64,000 bases of DNA from Cobetia sp. L2A1. Lineage in GTDB: Bacteria > Pseudomonadota > Gammaproteobacteria > Pseudomonadales > Halomonadaceae. The DNA is taken from positions 3,286,001 through 3,350,000 of the forward strand of contig NZ_CP047025.1 in NCBI RefSeq assembly GCF_009796845.1. Direction: 5' to 3'. Positions 54,085 through 63,937 of this stretch are shown piece by piece. Positions within the stretch are counted from its first letter, which is position 1. Each line of letters opens with the position of its first letter. The notes under the pieces are model-generated. The model saw only the letters and a program-made list of their open reading frames with translations. It was not told the DNA's origin and did no database searches. The position numbers and the translations under genes are program-made.

Positions 54085-55197
54085 ATGAATCGCATTTCTC
54101 GTAAGCTCATCGTTTCAGGTCTTCTGACCGCTCTGGCGCTGCCGATGACCGCCATGGCAGCAAGCGATACCAAGAATTCCGCACACGATTCGTCCAACCG
54201 CAAAGCAGGCATGGAAAAGATTCTGGCCAGCTGGAACCTAAGCGACGAACAGAAGCAACAGCTTGATGAGCTCCAGCAGCAACGCATGGAAAGCCGCAAG
54301 CAGCTCAAGGATCAGGATTTCAATTCTCGCCAAGAGCGTCATGACGCCATGGAAGCACAGCGCGATGAGCACGCTGCTGCTCTCGCCGAGATTCTCGACG
54401 AGAACCAGATGAAGGTGATGCACGCCTATTGGGATGCCGCCAAGCCGATGCACGGCAAGCACGATGGAAAGCGTGACGGTAAGGCAGAGCACCAGAAAGG
54501 TGACCAGGCCAAGGCTGGTGACAAGCACATGAAGCGCGGCGGTGATGAACGCATGGCGATGATGGACGCACTGTTCGACAGCTGGAAGCTTGACGACAGC
54601 CAGCGCGACAGTCTGAAGTCCAGCTTCGGCGCCATGCGCGATGACATGGCGGCGCTCAAGGACACATCTTTCGACTCCCGTGATGACCGTAAGGCTGCCG
54701 TTGCATCACTGCGTGATACCCAGCACGAGCGTCTCGCCAAGGTCCTCAATGACGACCAGATCAAGGTGCTGGACATGATGCACCAGCGCGATAAGCGCGG
54801 TGACAAGATGGCAGAGCATGAGCAGCGTGAAGGCATGAAAGCGCTGATCGCTAGCTGGAACCTCAGCGACGATCAAGAGCAGTCGCTCAAGGATATTCGC
54901 AAGGACATGCGTCAGGAAATGCACGAAGGCATGAAGCAGGCGCGTGCTGACATGAAGGCAGCCAAGTCTGATGACATGTCGAAGGCGGATCGCAAGGCTC
55001 AGCACGAGAAGCAGCGCGAAGCACGCTTGGAACTGCGCAAGGAAGGCCGTGAAAAACTGGCCAACGTTCTCTCCGCTGAACAGCTCGATGCCCTGGAAGC
55101 CTACATGGCCAATGGCATGCATCACGGCCCGAAGCACGATCAGAAGCACGGTGGCGACCACACCAAGCCGGCCTCCGACAAGGCATCCAAGGCCTGA
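54085..55197 (+). CDS. Triple-unit Spy/CpxP-like periplasmic protein
   Basis: A 370-residue exported protein. The signal peptide ends near AMA (residue 25). Three related helical units follow at about 46-117, 163-234 and 254-342. Each opens with a W-containing segment (ILASWNLSDEQ, LFDSWKLDDSQ, LIASWNLSDDQ) and closes with a second motif (LDENQ, LNDDQ, LSAEQ): six LTxxQ-like motifs instead of the two in Spy or CpxP. Linkers and the tail are rich in His, Lys, Met and Asp (MHGKHDGK, MHHGPKHD). No Cys is present. Spy proteins are ATP-independent chaperones in the periplasm. A gene next to baeSR fits BaeR control. Confidence 0.82.
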   Translation: MNRISRKLIVSGLLTALALPMTAMAASDTKNSAHDSSNRKAGMEKILASWNLSDEQKQQLDELQQQRMESRKQLKDQDFNSRQERHDAMEAQRDEHAAALAEILDENQMKVMHAYWDAAKPMHGKHDGKRDGKAEHQKGDQAKAGDKHMKRGGDERMAMMDALFDSWKLDDSQRDSLKSSFGAMRDDMAALKDTSFDSRDDRKAAVASLRDTQHERLAKVLNDDQIKVLDMMHQRDKRGDKMAEHEQREGMKALIASWNLSDDQEQSLKDIRKDMRQEMHEGMKQARADMKAAKSDDMSKADRKAQHEKQREARLELRKEGREKLANVLSAEQLDALEAYMANGMHHGPKHDQKHGGDHTKPASDKASKA

Positions 55198-55264
55198 TCA
55201 CCGCACGACATGAGCGGGCAAACGTCACGCTGATGTGACGATTCATCCCTTCTGACATGGCCAA

Positions 55265-55309
55265 CGCCGCCCCGATCACATTCCAATGTGGTCGGGGCGG
55301 CGTCGTTTT
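55265..55309 (+). terminator. Terminator of the Spy-like gene
   Basis: A stem of at least 11 bp (cgccgccccga / tcggggcggcg), extended inside by TCACATT-like pairing, is followed by TCGTTTT. Confidence 0.9.
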
Positions 55310-55930
55310 ATGCTAATGACGACATACGTCTGTCCCATCGCGACAGGCGATGGCAAAAAGCTGTCGCACGCGCTGTCATGTGGCCTGCAGCCGATTCAAT
55401 CACGACAGGCTATAAGAGAAAACGACAGTAGTTCGCTATTTTTATGCGCGAGGGGTTATATTTTTATTGAACAATCAATTAACATAATTCTGCGAGGCCT
55501 TGAGTATTACTTCGCGTGATGACGACAAGAGGATTCAACAAGACACGTGCCCCACCCCGGGAAACACGCTCAGCCTCCTCCACCGCGCCAGGGCAATACT
55601 CAAGACAATGGGCCATGACGGCTCCCCGATAGCTATACCGTCATGACGCACGAATCCGTTTCATGGCATCTCGATGTCTGCCGTGAGATGCCCAGCAATC
55701 CTCTCGTCTCCCGATACGCCATATCAGTCATGGCGTCCTTGTCGATATCCCGTGGCTTCCCTCGGCGTTCAGACAAACAGTCTGATGCCTGGCAATGACG
55801 CATGATATCGCCACGGAGCGTGTCGTTCGTGTCCGTCTTTCCCGAGCATTTTCCCGACGCCGATAGCGCGGGGAAAGCGTTCAGGAAAGCACCAAGCACG
55901 AGTGAATCTTTCCTCTGACAGGAGTTCCTC
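55310..55930 (+). promoter_or_regulatory. Long upstream region of betT with a BetI-like dyad
   Basis: About 620 bases with no convincing gene. An AT-rich patch at 55435-55495 includes the dyad ATTGA-acaa-TCAAT (55466-55479), which resembles the ATTGA-N4-TCAAT form of BetI operators. A second dyad, CATGACGG / CCGTCATG, lies at 55614-55645. No betI gene is in the window, so control by BetI is a guess. Confidence 0.5.
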
Positions 55931-57964
55931 ATGCAGAAACCTGCTTCCGCCGAGAGCGCATCACTGCCCTCGAGTCGCATCAACCCTACCGTCTTCTACG
56001 GTTCCATCGTCGGCATTCTGGGCTTTCTCGCCTTCGCGATGTTGTTCACCGAGCAAGCGGACAAGTGGATTGGCAGCGCGCTAGCCTGGACCATCGACAC
56101 CTTCGGTTGGTTCTACATGCTGGCCATAGTCTCCTATCTGGTATTTGGCGTATTGATCGCCTGCTCACGCTTCGGACGGATACGTCTGGGACCCGATGAT
56201 TCGCGCCCCGAGTTCTCATTGATGTCCTGGGCAGCGATGCTGTTTGCCGCCGGCATCGGGATCGATATCCTGTTCTATTGCATCGCGGAGCCGCTCTCCC
56301 ATTACGTCGCGCCGGTCACCGGAGACCCGATGACCCAGGTCGCGATTCGCAACGCAATGGTCGAGACCTTCTTCCACTGGGGGCTCTCCGGTTGGGGCAT
56401 CTACGTGCTTGCCGGCATGTCACTGGCGTACTTCAGCTATCGCCACCGTCTGCCGCTGGCCATTCGCTCGGCCTTCTATCCACTGCTCGGTAACCGCATC
56501 AATGGCCCGATCGGTAACGCCGTCGATATCTTCGCGATCATTTCCACCGTGTTCGGTATCGCCACCTCGCTGGGCATCGGCGTCATCCAGCTGAACTACG
56601 GTCTCAAGTTCATGCTGGGCATTCCCGAGAACATCGCCGTCCAGGCGGCCCTGATCGTGGGCGTGATGGTGCTGGCGACCATTTCGGTGATCACTGGTGT
56701 CGAGAAAGGCATCCGCCTGCTGTCTGAATTCAACATGCTGCTCGCCACCGCGTTGTTGATTTTCGTACTGGCTGTCAGCGACACCTCCCAGCTACTCAAT
56801 GCGCTGGTACTGAATATAGGCGACTACTTCACCCAGTTCGTCAGCAAGAGCTTCGACACCTACGCCTACACGCCGGATACCGATGAGTGGATGAGCTCCT
56901 GGACCCTGTTCTTCTGGGGCTGGTGGATCGCGTGGACACCGTTTGTCGGCCTGTTCCTCGCCCGTATCTCGCGTGGCCGGACCATTCGTCAGTTCGTGTT
57001 TGGTGCACTGTTGATTCCGCTGAGCTTCATGATGGTCTGGATGAGCGTGTTCGGTAACGCCAGCATCGACATGGTCGCCAACCAGGGCGTCACCTCATTG
57101 GCTACCGAAGCCCTGAATGCGCCACAGAACACCATCTATACCTTCCTGGAGCAGCTGCCGCTGTCAGGCATCACCACTGCAGTCGTGGCGATTCTCGGCA
57201 TCGTGTTCTTCGTGACATCGGCTGACTCTGGTGCGCTGGTACTGGCCAATTTCACCTCCATCCTCAAGGATGTGAACCACGATGCGCCGATCTGGCTGCG
57301 TATCTTCTGGTCCGCCATCATCGGTCTGCTGACGCTCGCGCTGCTGATGGTCGGTGGCCTCGGTGCGCTGCAAAGCGCCGTGGTCATCACCGCCGTGCCC
57401 TTCTCCATCGTATTGATCTTCATGATGATCGGGATGTACAAGGCACTGATGATCGAAGACCGCAAGGAAAACGTGCGCCAGGACAACAGCTGCGTCTATG
57501 AAGGTGTCGACTGGCATGAGCGCCTGGATCACGTGCTGGACTTCGCCCAGAGTGGCAGCGCCGAAGCAACGCTCAAGCGCTCTGTCCGTCCGGCACTCAA
57601 CCAGCTGGCAGAAGAGCTCACCCGACGTGGCCAGGCATCTAGCGTCACGGAAGAGCAAAGCGACGATGAGCCGCTGCCGCGTGTGACGCTGGAAGTCGAG
57701 TTCGAGGACACCTCCAACTTCGTCTATCAGGTACGTTCCGTACGTCAGCAGACACCGAGCTTCATCGATGCCAATGACGACTTCTATCTGCGCCTGGCGG
57801 TCCACCTTTCCGAAGGGGGTAGCGGTCAGGAACTCAACGGCCTGTCTCGCGCCCAGGTGCTGGATGAAGTCGTTACCGCCTATCAGCAGCACCTGGCCTT
57901 CGTGCGTCACGATACGGTCAATGAAGCACCGGTGATGCCAGGAGTGATCGGCAAGCAGTCCTGA
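55931..57964 (+). CDS. betT: High-affinity choline transporter, BCCT family
   Basis: A 677-residue inner-membrane transporter, exactly the length of E. coli BetT. Twelve or so hydrophobic segments precede a cytosolic C-terminal domain of about 160 residues. The family signature is FWGWWIAWTPFVGLFLAR-like around residue 333; AAGIGIDILFYCIAEPL near 107 is the Gly-rich TM3 region. BetT uses the proton gradient, so the absence of the Gly-Met-Gly-Ile sodium motif fits. It supplies choline for glycine betaine synthesis. ACAGGAG precedes the ATG. Confidence 0.93.
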   Translation: MQKPASAESASLPSSRINPTVFYGSIVGILGFLAFAMLFTEQADKWIGSALAWTIDTFGWFYMLAIVSYLVFGVLIACSRFGRIRLGPDDSRPEFSLMSWAAMLFAAGIGIDILFYCIAEPLSHYVAPVTGDPMTQVAIRNAMVETFFHWGLSGWGIYVLAGMSLAYFSYRHRLPLAIRSAFYPLLGNRINGPIGNAVDIFAIISTVFGIATSLGIGVIQLNYGLKFMLGIPENIAVQAALIVGVMVLATISVITGVEKGIRLLSEFNMLLATALLIFVLAVSDTSQLLNALVLNIGDYFTQFVSKSFDTYAYTPDTDEWMSSWTLFFWGWWIAWTPFVGLFLARISRGRTIRQFVFGALLIPLSFMMVWMSVFGNASIDMVANQGVTSLATEALNAPQNTIYTFLEQLPLSGITTAVVAILGIVFFVTSADSGALVLANFTSILKDVNHDAPIWLRIFWSAIIGLLTLALLMVGGLGALQSAVVITAVPFSIVLIFMMIGMYKALMIEDRKENVRQDNSCVYEGVDWHERLDHVLDFAQSGSAEATLKRSVRPALNQLAEELTRRGQASSVTEEQSDDEPLPRVTLEVEFEDTSNFVYQVRSVRQQTPSFIDANDDFYLRLAVHLSEGGSGQELNGLSRAQVLDEVVTAYQQHLAFVRHDTVNEAPVMPGVIGKQS

Positions 57965-58021
57965 CAGGGCTGCTCCATCTGACCGTCTTCAGAGAGAGAG
58001 CTCTGCAGACGGTCAGACACT

Positions 58022-58061
58022 AAAAAGCCCCGCTCGGGTAAATAACCGAGCGGGGCTTTTT
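58022..58061. terminator. Bidirectional terminator between betT and fruA
   Basis: AAAAAGCCCCGCTCGG pairs with CCGAGCGGGGCTTTTT around TAAATAA. Both convergent genes can use it. Confidence 0.92.
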
Positions 58062-58086
58062 AGTGTTCAGTTGCCCATGAGCATTC

Positions 58087-59853
58087 TCAGCTCACGGCAA
58101 CCGTCTCGACCTGCTGCGCGCCCTTCTTGAGCAGCGCATAACTGATACCGGTGACCAGAGTGCCAGCCACAATGGCGCCCAGATACAGCAGCGGCACATT
58201 GATGGCATTGGGGATCAACAGTACGAATAGCCCGCCATGCGGTGCGACCAGCTTGGCACCGACCAGCATCGACAGTGCTCCCGTTATCGCGCCTCCGGCC
58301 ATGCAGGCCGGAATCACGCGCAGCGGGTCCTTGGCGGCAAACGGGATCGCCCCTTCGGAGATGAAGCATAGGCCAAGCACGAAACTCGCCTTGCCAGCTT
58401 CACGCTCCGGCTCGGCAAACTTGCGACGGGCAATGAAGCTTGAAAGCCCCATGCCAAGCGCTGGCACCATGCCTGCCGCCATGATGGCGGCCATCGGGGC
58501 GTAGGTCTCGCTGGCGAGCAGACCCACACCGAACGCGTAAGCAGCCTTGTTGACCGGACCGCCCAGATCGAAGCACATCATCGCGCCAAGCAGGATACCT
58601 AGCAGCACCGCATTCGCAGACCCCATTGATTCCAGATAACTGGTCAGCGCCAACATCAGGCTCGCCACGGGGGTACCGACCACATAGATCATCACCAGAC
58701 CAGTGATCAAGCTCGCCACCAGCGGGATGATCAGGATCGGCTTGAGCGATTCAATCGACTGCGGCAGCTTGACGTAACGGCTCAGACCCAGCGCGGTATA
58801 GCCGGCCAGGAAACCGGCAATGATGCCGCCGAGGAAACCGGCATCCAGTGTAGAGGCCAGCAAACCGCCGATCATGCCAGGGGTGATACCCGGGCGATCA
58901 GCAATGGAATAAGCGATATAGCCGGCCAGTACTGGAATCATCAGCTTGAAGGCTGCACCGCCACCGATCTGCATCAGTGCTGCCGCCAGAGTGCCCTCCT
59001 GCTCGAAGGCCTTGATGCCGAAGATGAAGGACAGCGCGATCATCAGACCACCCGCCACCACCATTGGCAGCATGAAGGACACCCCGGTGAGCAGATGCTT
59101 GTAAGGGCCACGCTTCTCACCCTGTTGCTGACCACTGCCTTTCTTTTCACTGCCTGCCGACTGGACTTCCGCTCCCGCAAGCGCCTCTTCAATGGTATCG
59201 CGCGGCTTCTTGAGCGCCGTGCCGGTCGAGGTACGCCAGACACGCTTGCCAGAGAAACGGGTTGGGTCAACCTCGATATCACAGGCCAGAATCACCACTT
59301 CAGCATTCAAGATCTCTTCTTCGGTCAGCGCATCCTGCGCACCGACAGAGCCTTGTGTCTCGACGCGTATCGGATAGCCCAATGCACGACCTGCTTCGCT
59401 CAATGCTTCCGCCGCCATGAAGGTATGGGCCACGCCCGTCGGACACGCAGTCACTGCCACGATGGACGGCATCTCTTTGCTAGCCATCGATCGTGATGCA
59501 GTGGGAGCCATCGCCGCACTGGCCAGATCACTGCTGTCAAGCGGGCGAGCACGCGACTCTGCCATCAACAGGAAAGCCTCGGGATCCGGAAGCGCTTCCT
59601 CAATGGAGGCAATGTGTACCTGCTTGCCAATGAAGCGCTCAAGGCCTGCACTTGCCGCTGGAGAAGCGGCCACGATGATGAGTTCTGCAGCATCCAACTG
59701 TGCCTGACTGAGGGTAATCTCAGCCTCAAGCTGAGAGTGCATGTCGACGACAGGGTTCCAGCCCTGGCGACGAGCGGCCTGCTCCAGACGGCGCGCCGCC
59801 AGGAAGGTAGTCGCCATGCCACTCGGGCAGGCGGTGACGATAATGACATTCAT
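58087..59853 (-). CDS. fruA: Fructose PTS permease, EIIB'BC
   Basis: A 588-residue fructose permease. A first B-type domain has Cys9 (TACPSGMA) and is the B' domain. The second carries the active-site Cys137 (TACPTGVAHTF). The C domain from about residue 245 spans the membrane and contains the GGPVNKAAYAF motif. It imports fructose and releases fructose 1-phosphate. It overlaps fruK by four bases and is the last gene of fruBKA. Confidence 0.95.
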   Translation of the reverse strand: MNVIIVTACPSGMATTFLAARRLEQAARRQGWNPVVDMHSQLEAEITLSQAQLDAAELIIVAASPAASAGLERFIGKQVHIASIEEALPDPEAFLLMAESRARPLDSSDLASAAMAPTASRSMASKEMPSIVAVTACPTGVAHTFMAAEALSEAGRALGYPIRVETQGSVGAQDALTEEEILNAEVVILACDIEVDPTRFSGKRVWRTSTGTALKKPRDTIEEALAGAEVQSAGSEKKGSGQQQGEKRGPYKHLLTGVSFMLPMVVAGGLMIALSFIFGIKAFEQEGTLAAALMQIGGGAAFKLMIPVLAGYIAYSIADRPGITPGMIGGLLASTLDAGFLGGIIAGFLAGYTALGLSRYVKLPQSIESLKPILIIPLVASLITGLVMIYVVGTPVASLMLALTSYLESMGSANAVLLGILLGAMMCFDLGGPVNKAAYAFGVGLLASETYAPMAAIMAAGMVPALGMGLSSFIARRKFAEPEREAGKASFVLGLCFISEGAIPFAAKDPLRVIPACMAGGAITGALSMLVGAKLVAPHGGLFVLLIPNAINVPLLYLGAIVAGTLVTGISYALLKKGAQQVETVAVS

Positions 59854-60947
59854 TGGCGTGGCTCTCCGGCTGTCTCGATATCGGCGGGGACCAATGTCTC
59901 GATGCTGGTATGTTGTTGGAGGGTCTTCATCTGTGGAGCGAGCGGATTGCCAGGCCCCGGGTGCGTCACTGCCTCAGCCGACAAGGCCGTTGCAAAGCGC
60001 AATATCTGTTCACGCGTGATGGATGAGGCTGCGGGATAACACAGCACGCCGTGCAGCATGGCGGCCAGTAATGTATCGCCGGCACATACGGTACTGACAA
60101 CCTGCATACGCGGCGGCCGTGCACGCAGCGTATCGGCGCCAGGACTGGCCCATAGCACACCCTCTGGTCCGGCAGAAATCAGTGCTTCACGAATGCCATG
60201 TTCCCCAAGTCGGGACAGCGCCCGCTCGCGGGCGGCATCACTGTCCAATGGCTCTCCAGCCCACAGCGCCAACTCCTGCTCATTGGGTTTGACGGCGGTA
60301 GGACGTGCCGTGAGGCCAGCTTCCAACGCCGCGCCGCTGGTATCCAGCCAGCAATCCACCGACTGGGCCTGCACGCGACTGATCAGTGATGACAGCTGGG
60401 TATGCGTGATACCCGGTGGCAGGCTGCCGGCGATCACTACTGCACTACGCGGACGTTCATCATCACGTCCGCCACCAGGGCCACGCTGATCAATCCACGC
60501 ATCAATACGGGTTTCCAGGCATGCAAAAGCGGTGGCGTCCACCTGCATGCCAGTCCCGTTGATATCAGTCACGCGGCCACTGCCCTCGCCCAGTTTGACG
60601 TTGATACGTGTCGCGCCCGGCACGCGCTCGAAAGCATCCGTCAGACCCCACTCAGCAAAGGCTGCGGTGAAGTCGGTCTGGTTCTCATCCCCCAGAAAGC
60701 CGGTCAGCGTGACCGGATGTCCGAGAGACGCCAGTACCCGCGCGACGTTGATACCCTTGCCGGCAGCTTCCAGCTGCGTGCCCTGTGCTCGATTGACCTT
60801 TCCCAGCGTCAAACTGCTCAAGGCAATGGTCAGATCAAGGGCTGGATTGAGCGTGACGCACAGCACGGGGCAAGTGCTCACATCGCGCACATCCTCAGTG
60901 GCAGTGGCGGTAATGTTCGTCATGACGTCTTTCGTCGCGCTTACCAT
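59850..60947 (-). CDS. fruK: 1-phosphofructokinase
   Basis: A 365-residue PfkB-family kinase that turns fructose 1-phosphate into fructose 1,6-bisphosphate. It has TLNPALDLTI near the start, GKGINVARVLASLG, and NEQEL. The anion-hole motif, usually GAGD, reads CAGD here (TVCAGDTLLA); the catalytic Asp is retained. About 28 residues precede the usual core, and a tail of 25 follows. The ATG overlaps the fruB stop (TGATG), with AGGAG eight bases upstream; a GTG one codon earlier is also possible. Confidence 0.92.
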   Translation of the reverse strand: MVSATKDVMTNITATATEDVRDVSTCPVLCVTLNPALDLTIALSSLTLGKVNRAQGTQLEAAGKGINVARVLASLGHPVTLTGFLGDENQTDFTAAFAEWGLTDAFERVPGATRINVKLGEGSGRVTDINGTGMQVDATAFACLETRIDAWIDQRGPGGGRDDERPRSAVVIAGSLPPGITHTQLSSLISRVQAQSVDCWLDTSGAALEAGLTARPTAVKPNEQELALWAGEPLDSDAARERALSRLGEHGIREALISAGPEGVLWASPGADTLRARPPRMQVVSTVCAGDTLLAAMLHGVLCYPAASSITREQILRFATALSAEAVTHPGPGNPLAPQMKTLQQHTSIETLVPADIETAGEPRQ

Positions 60948-63937
60948 CACACCGACTCCTGGTTAACGGTATCAACTGCTGCGCCCGACTCATGAGATGC
61001 CCTGTCAAGCAGCGCTTCCAGCTCGCGCCGCACGTCTTCAGATGTCGGCTGAATCAGTGCGATACGTGCCTGTTCGCGCGCAGTGGCTAGATCCAACTCG
61101 CGTACACGCGCCTTGACCAGCGGAATCTGACGACTGGAGACAGACAACTCATCCACACCCAGTCCAACCAATACGCCGACGGCTTGATCATCACTCGCCA
61201 ACTCACCGCACACCCCGACCCAGGCACCGTGGGCATGTGCTGCGTTCACCGTCATTTCGATCAGTCTCAACACAGCCGGGTGCAGGCCATCTGCCTGAGC
61301 GGAAAGCGTGGCATGGCCCCGGTCAATCGCCAGCGTGTACTGGGTCAGGTCATTGGTGCCGACTGAAAAGAAGTCGACTTCGGGCGCAATACTGGCAGCC
61401 GTCAAGGCGGCAGAAGGAATCTCGATCATCACGCCAATCTGCACATCACGCGTGAGCGGCTGGCCGTGCTCGGCTTCATGCGCTGCATCCAGCTCGTCAC
61501 GTACACGATCGACGATGACACGCGCAGCGCGTAGCTCAGCGAGGTCTTTCACCATCGGGAACATCAAGCGGATAGGCCGTGCGCCGGCCGCTGTCAGTAA
61601 CGCTCGTACCTGGGTCTCGAGCACCTCAGGGCGTGTCAGCGCCAGCCGAATGCCGCGCAGACCCAGGAAGGGATTGTCTTCCCGCGGCAGCGGCCAGTAG
61701 GACAGCGGCTTGTCACCGCCAACATCCAGCGTACGTGCGACCAGCGGTCGGCCATCGAGAGCATCCAACGCTTCACTGTACTGGGCAATCTGTGTCGCCA
61801 GATCCGGTGCCTGCGGATGTGCCATGAAGACGAACTCGGTGCGCAGCAGTCCCACACCTTCCGCGCCACGCTCAACGGCGTCACCGGCATGCGCAGTATT
61901 CCCCAGGTTCGCGACGACTTCGACGTGATGGCCATCACGTGTCACTGCCCTCTCCATGCGGGTTTCCCATGCGGCAGCCTGACGCTGCTCGCGGCCAGCA
62001 ATGGCCTCTTCAGCACGTGCACGGCGACTGACAGAAGGTGCGACGCTAACGCGACCCCGCTCACCATCGACAATAAGCTCAGTGCCATCGGCAATCGCCA
62101 ACACCGTCTGGCCGGCACCGACCACGGCCGGAATGCCCAGCGAGCGTGCCAGGATGGCGCTGTGGGAGGTCGCACCGCCCAATGCTGTCACCAGTCCGCG
62201 AACACGTGTGGTATCAAGGCGCGCCACATCAGACGGTCCGATATCCTCCGTCACCAGCACGTGTGGTGTTTCCGGTGCTCTCGGTAGCGGCGTCTGTGTC
62301 AGAACGCCCAATACGCGACGCCCGACATCTCGCAGATCTGCGGCGCGTTCGGCCAGCAGGCGGTCTGCCAGGTTTTCCTGCGCGCGGGCGGCACTGTCGA
62401 TGGCCGACCACCAGGCTGCTTCGGCACTGCTGCCCTCTTCAAGACTTTCACGTGCGGCGGCGAACAGCTCCGGGTCCCCAAGCATCTCTTCATGCATCGA
62501 GAGAATCTCGGCCATCTCGGCTCCATCGGCACGATTGACCAGTGCCTGAAGCTGCAGACGCGCCTCTTGGATGCCGACATCAAGGCGTGTGGCCTCGCTA
62601 TCCGCGCCCGCATCACTTTTTGCGGCGTAATCAAAGCGCGGCAGGCGCATGACCCAGCAGGGAGCAATCGCCATGCCCGGTGACGCTGCCACGGCAGGTA
62701 CCACACTATCCGCCGCCGGTGCCTGTATGTCCGGCGCCTGCTCGGCTGATTCCATCACGGAGACACCCGCTGTCGGGCGCTGGTCCGCCAGTGGCTCAAC
62801 GGCTTCACCCAACCCTGCCTCCACCACGGCGACCATGATCGCCAGCGCGGCTTCACCCTTGGCCTGATCGTCCCCCGCGACACTGAATACCAGTGTCTGA
62901 CCACGACGCGCGCCCAGTCCCAACACCTTGGTCAAACTGGCGGCACTGACGACTCCATCCCCGCCCTCCTCAAGGCGTAGCGACGGAATTACACCGTAGC
63001 GCTCACCGGCGTCACGTGCGGCCTGCACCAACTGCTTCGCCGGACGCGCATGCAAGCCGTGTGCATTGAGGAGTGTCACGCGGGCCAGCTGTGCCGAGGT
63101 AGATTCACCCGACAACCGCGCCAGCAAGGCGGATGCCGTGAGGCCGGGCAGGCGCTCACCATTGCCGTCTTCCAGCAACATGAGTAGACGTTCGAGCAGC
63201 GGACGATGCTGTTGTTGATGCGTCTCAAGCGCGAGACAGGCCAGTGCATTGATGCGTCCGTGACGCGTCTCCAGTGTTTTCTCGGGAGTCACGACGGCCA
63301 GTCCAGCCTGAGACACGTCTCGATCTGATTGCACCAGCCAGATGCCTTGCCCTAACGCACGCGGTTCAGCCGACAACATCGCGCCGATGAAGTCATCACC
63401 GACACAACCGGCCTGGCGCAGCCGCGCGGCCGCCGCGAGAATCAGCTCATCACGATCACGCGCGGGAAAGCCCGCCAGCACGGTATCAGCGTCCAGACGC
63501 GCCGGTTTCACCTCTTGGCCCAGCTCCGCGAGAATCTGCTCCGGCTCGCGAGCGGTTGCCAAACGCTCACTGACGCCTTCTCGGTCTAGCACACGAGTCA
63601 ACGCACGTAGAATATCGAGGTGCTCATCAGACTGGGCAGCAATCGTGACCAGCAGATAGACGCGATTGCCATCATGCCACTCCACCCCTTGCGGGAATTG
63701 CAGCACACGCACCCCCGTCGCGAGAACGGCCTCACGGCTCTCGGGCGTACCGTGAGGAATCGCGATTCCCTGCCCCAGATAAGTCGAAGACTGTGCCTCG
63801 CGGGCCAGCAGTCCCTCGCGATAGGCGGGTGTGGCACGTCCACCCGCTACCAGCGCATCGGCGGCCTGCTGTAGAGCATCACGCCAGTCACTGGCATGGG
63901 CGGCGAGGAAGATATCCTCACGATCAAGGCTGAGCAT
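60947..63937 (-). CDS. fruB: Fructose PTS multiphosphoryl transfer protein, EIIA-HPr-EI
   Basis: A 996-residue cytosolic fusion that carries phosphate from PEP to FruA. Phospho-acceptor histidines are His62 in the EIIA domain (AIPHGTPE), His296 in HPr (NAHGLHARPA) and His592 in EI (GGATSHSAILARS). A linking domain lies between EIIA and HPr, about residues 145-275. The EI C-terminal part has the catalytic Cys in GVCGELASD. I chose the ATG with AGGAG six bases upstream; a longer reading adds 20 residues. It is the first gene of fruBKA; its promoter lies at or beyond the window edge. Confidence 0.95.
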   Translation of the reverse strand: MLSLDREDIFLAAHASDWRDALQQAADALVAGGRATPAYREGLLAREAQSSTYLGQGIAIPHGTPESREAVLATGVRVLQFPQGVEWHDGNRVYLLVTIAAQSDEHLDILRALTRVLDREGVSERLATAREPEQILAELGQEVKPARLDADTVLAGFPARDRDELILAAAARLRQAGCVGDDFIGAMLSAEPRALGQGIWLVQSDRDVSQAGLAVVTPEKTLETRHGRINALACLALETHQQQHRPLLERLLMLLEDGNGERLPGLTASALLARLSGESTSAQLARVTLLNAHGLHARPAKQLVQAARDAGERYGVIPSLRLEEGGDGVVSAASLTKVLGLGARRGQTLVFSVAGDDQAKGEAALAIMVAVVEAGLGEAVEPLADQRPTAGVSVMESAEQAPDIQAPAADSVVPAVAASPGMAIAPCWVMRLPRFDYAAKSDAGADSEATRLDVGIQEARLQLQALVNRADGAEMAEILSMHEEMLGDPELFAAARESLEEGSSAEAAWWSAIDSAARAQENLADRLLAERAADLRDVGRRVLGVLTQTPLPRAPETPHVLVTEDIGPSDVARLDTTRVRGLVTALGGATSHSAILARSLGIPAVVGAGQTVLAIADGTELIVDGERGRVSVAPSVSRRARAEEAIAGREQRQAAAWETRMERAVTRDGHHVEVVANLGNTAHAGDAVERGAEGVGLLRTEFVFMAHPQAPDLATQIAQYSEALDALDGRPLVARTLDVGGDKPLSYWPLPREDNPFLGLRGIRLALTRPEVLETQVRALLTAAGARPIRLMFPMVKDLAELRAARVIVDRVRDELDAAHEAEHGQPLTRDVQIGVMIEIPSAALTAASIAPEVDFFSVGTNDLTQYTLAIDRGHATLSAQADGLHPAVLRLIEMTVNAAHAHGAWVGVCGELASDDQAVGVLVGLGVDELSVSSRQIPLVKARVRELDLATAREQARIALIQPTSEDVRRELEALLDRASHESGAAVDTVNQESV

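Noticed and set aside
55633..55983. A 116-codon reverse frame upstream of betT
   Set aside because: It overlaps the betT start, lacks a ribosome site and resembles no family.
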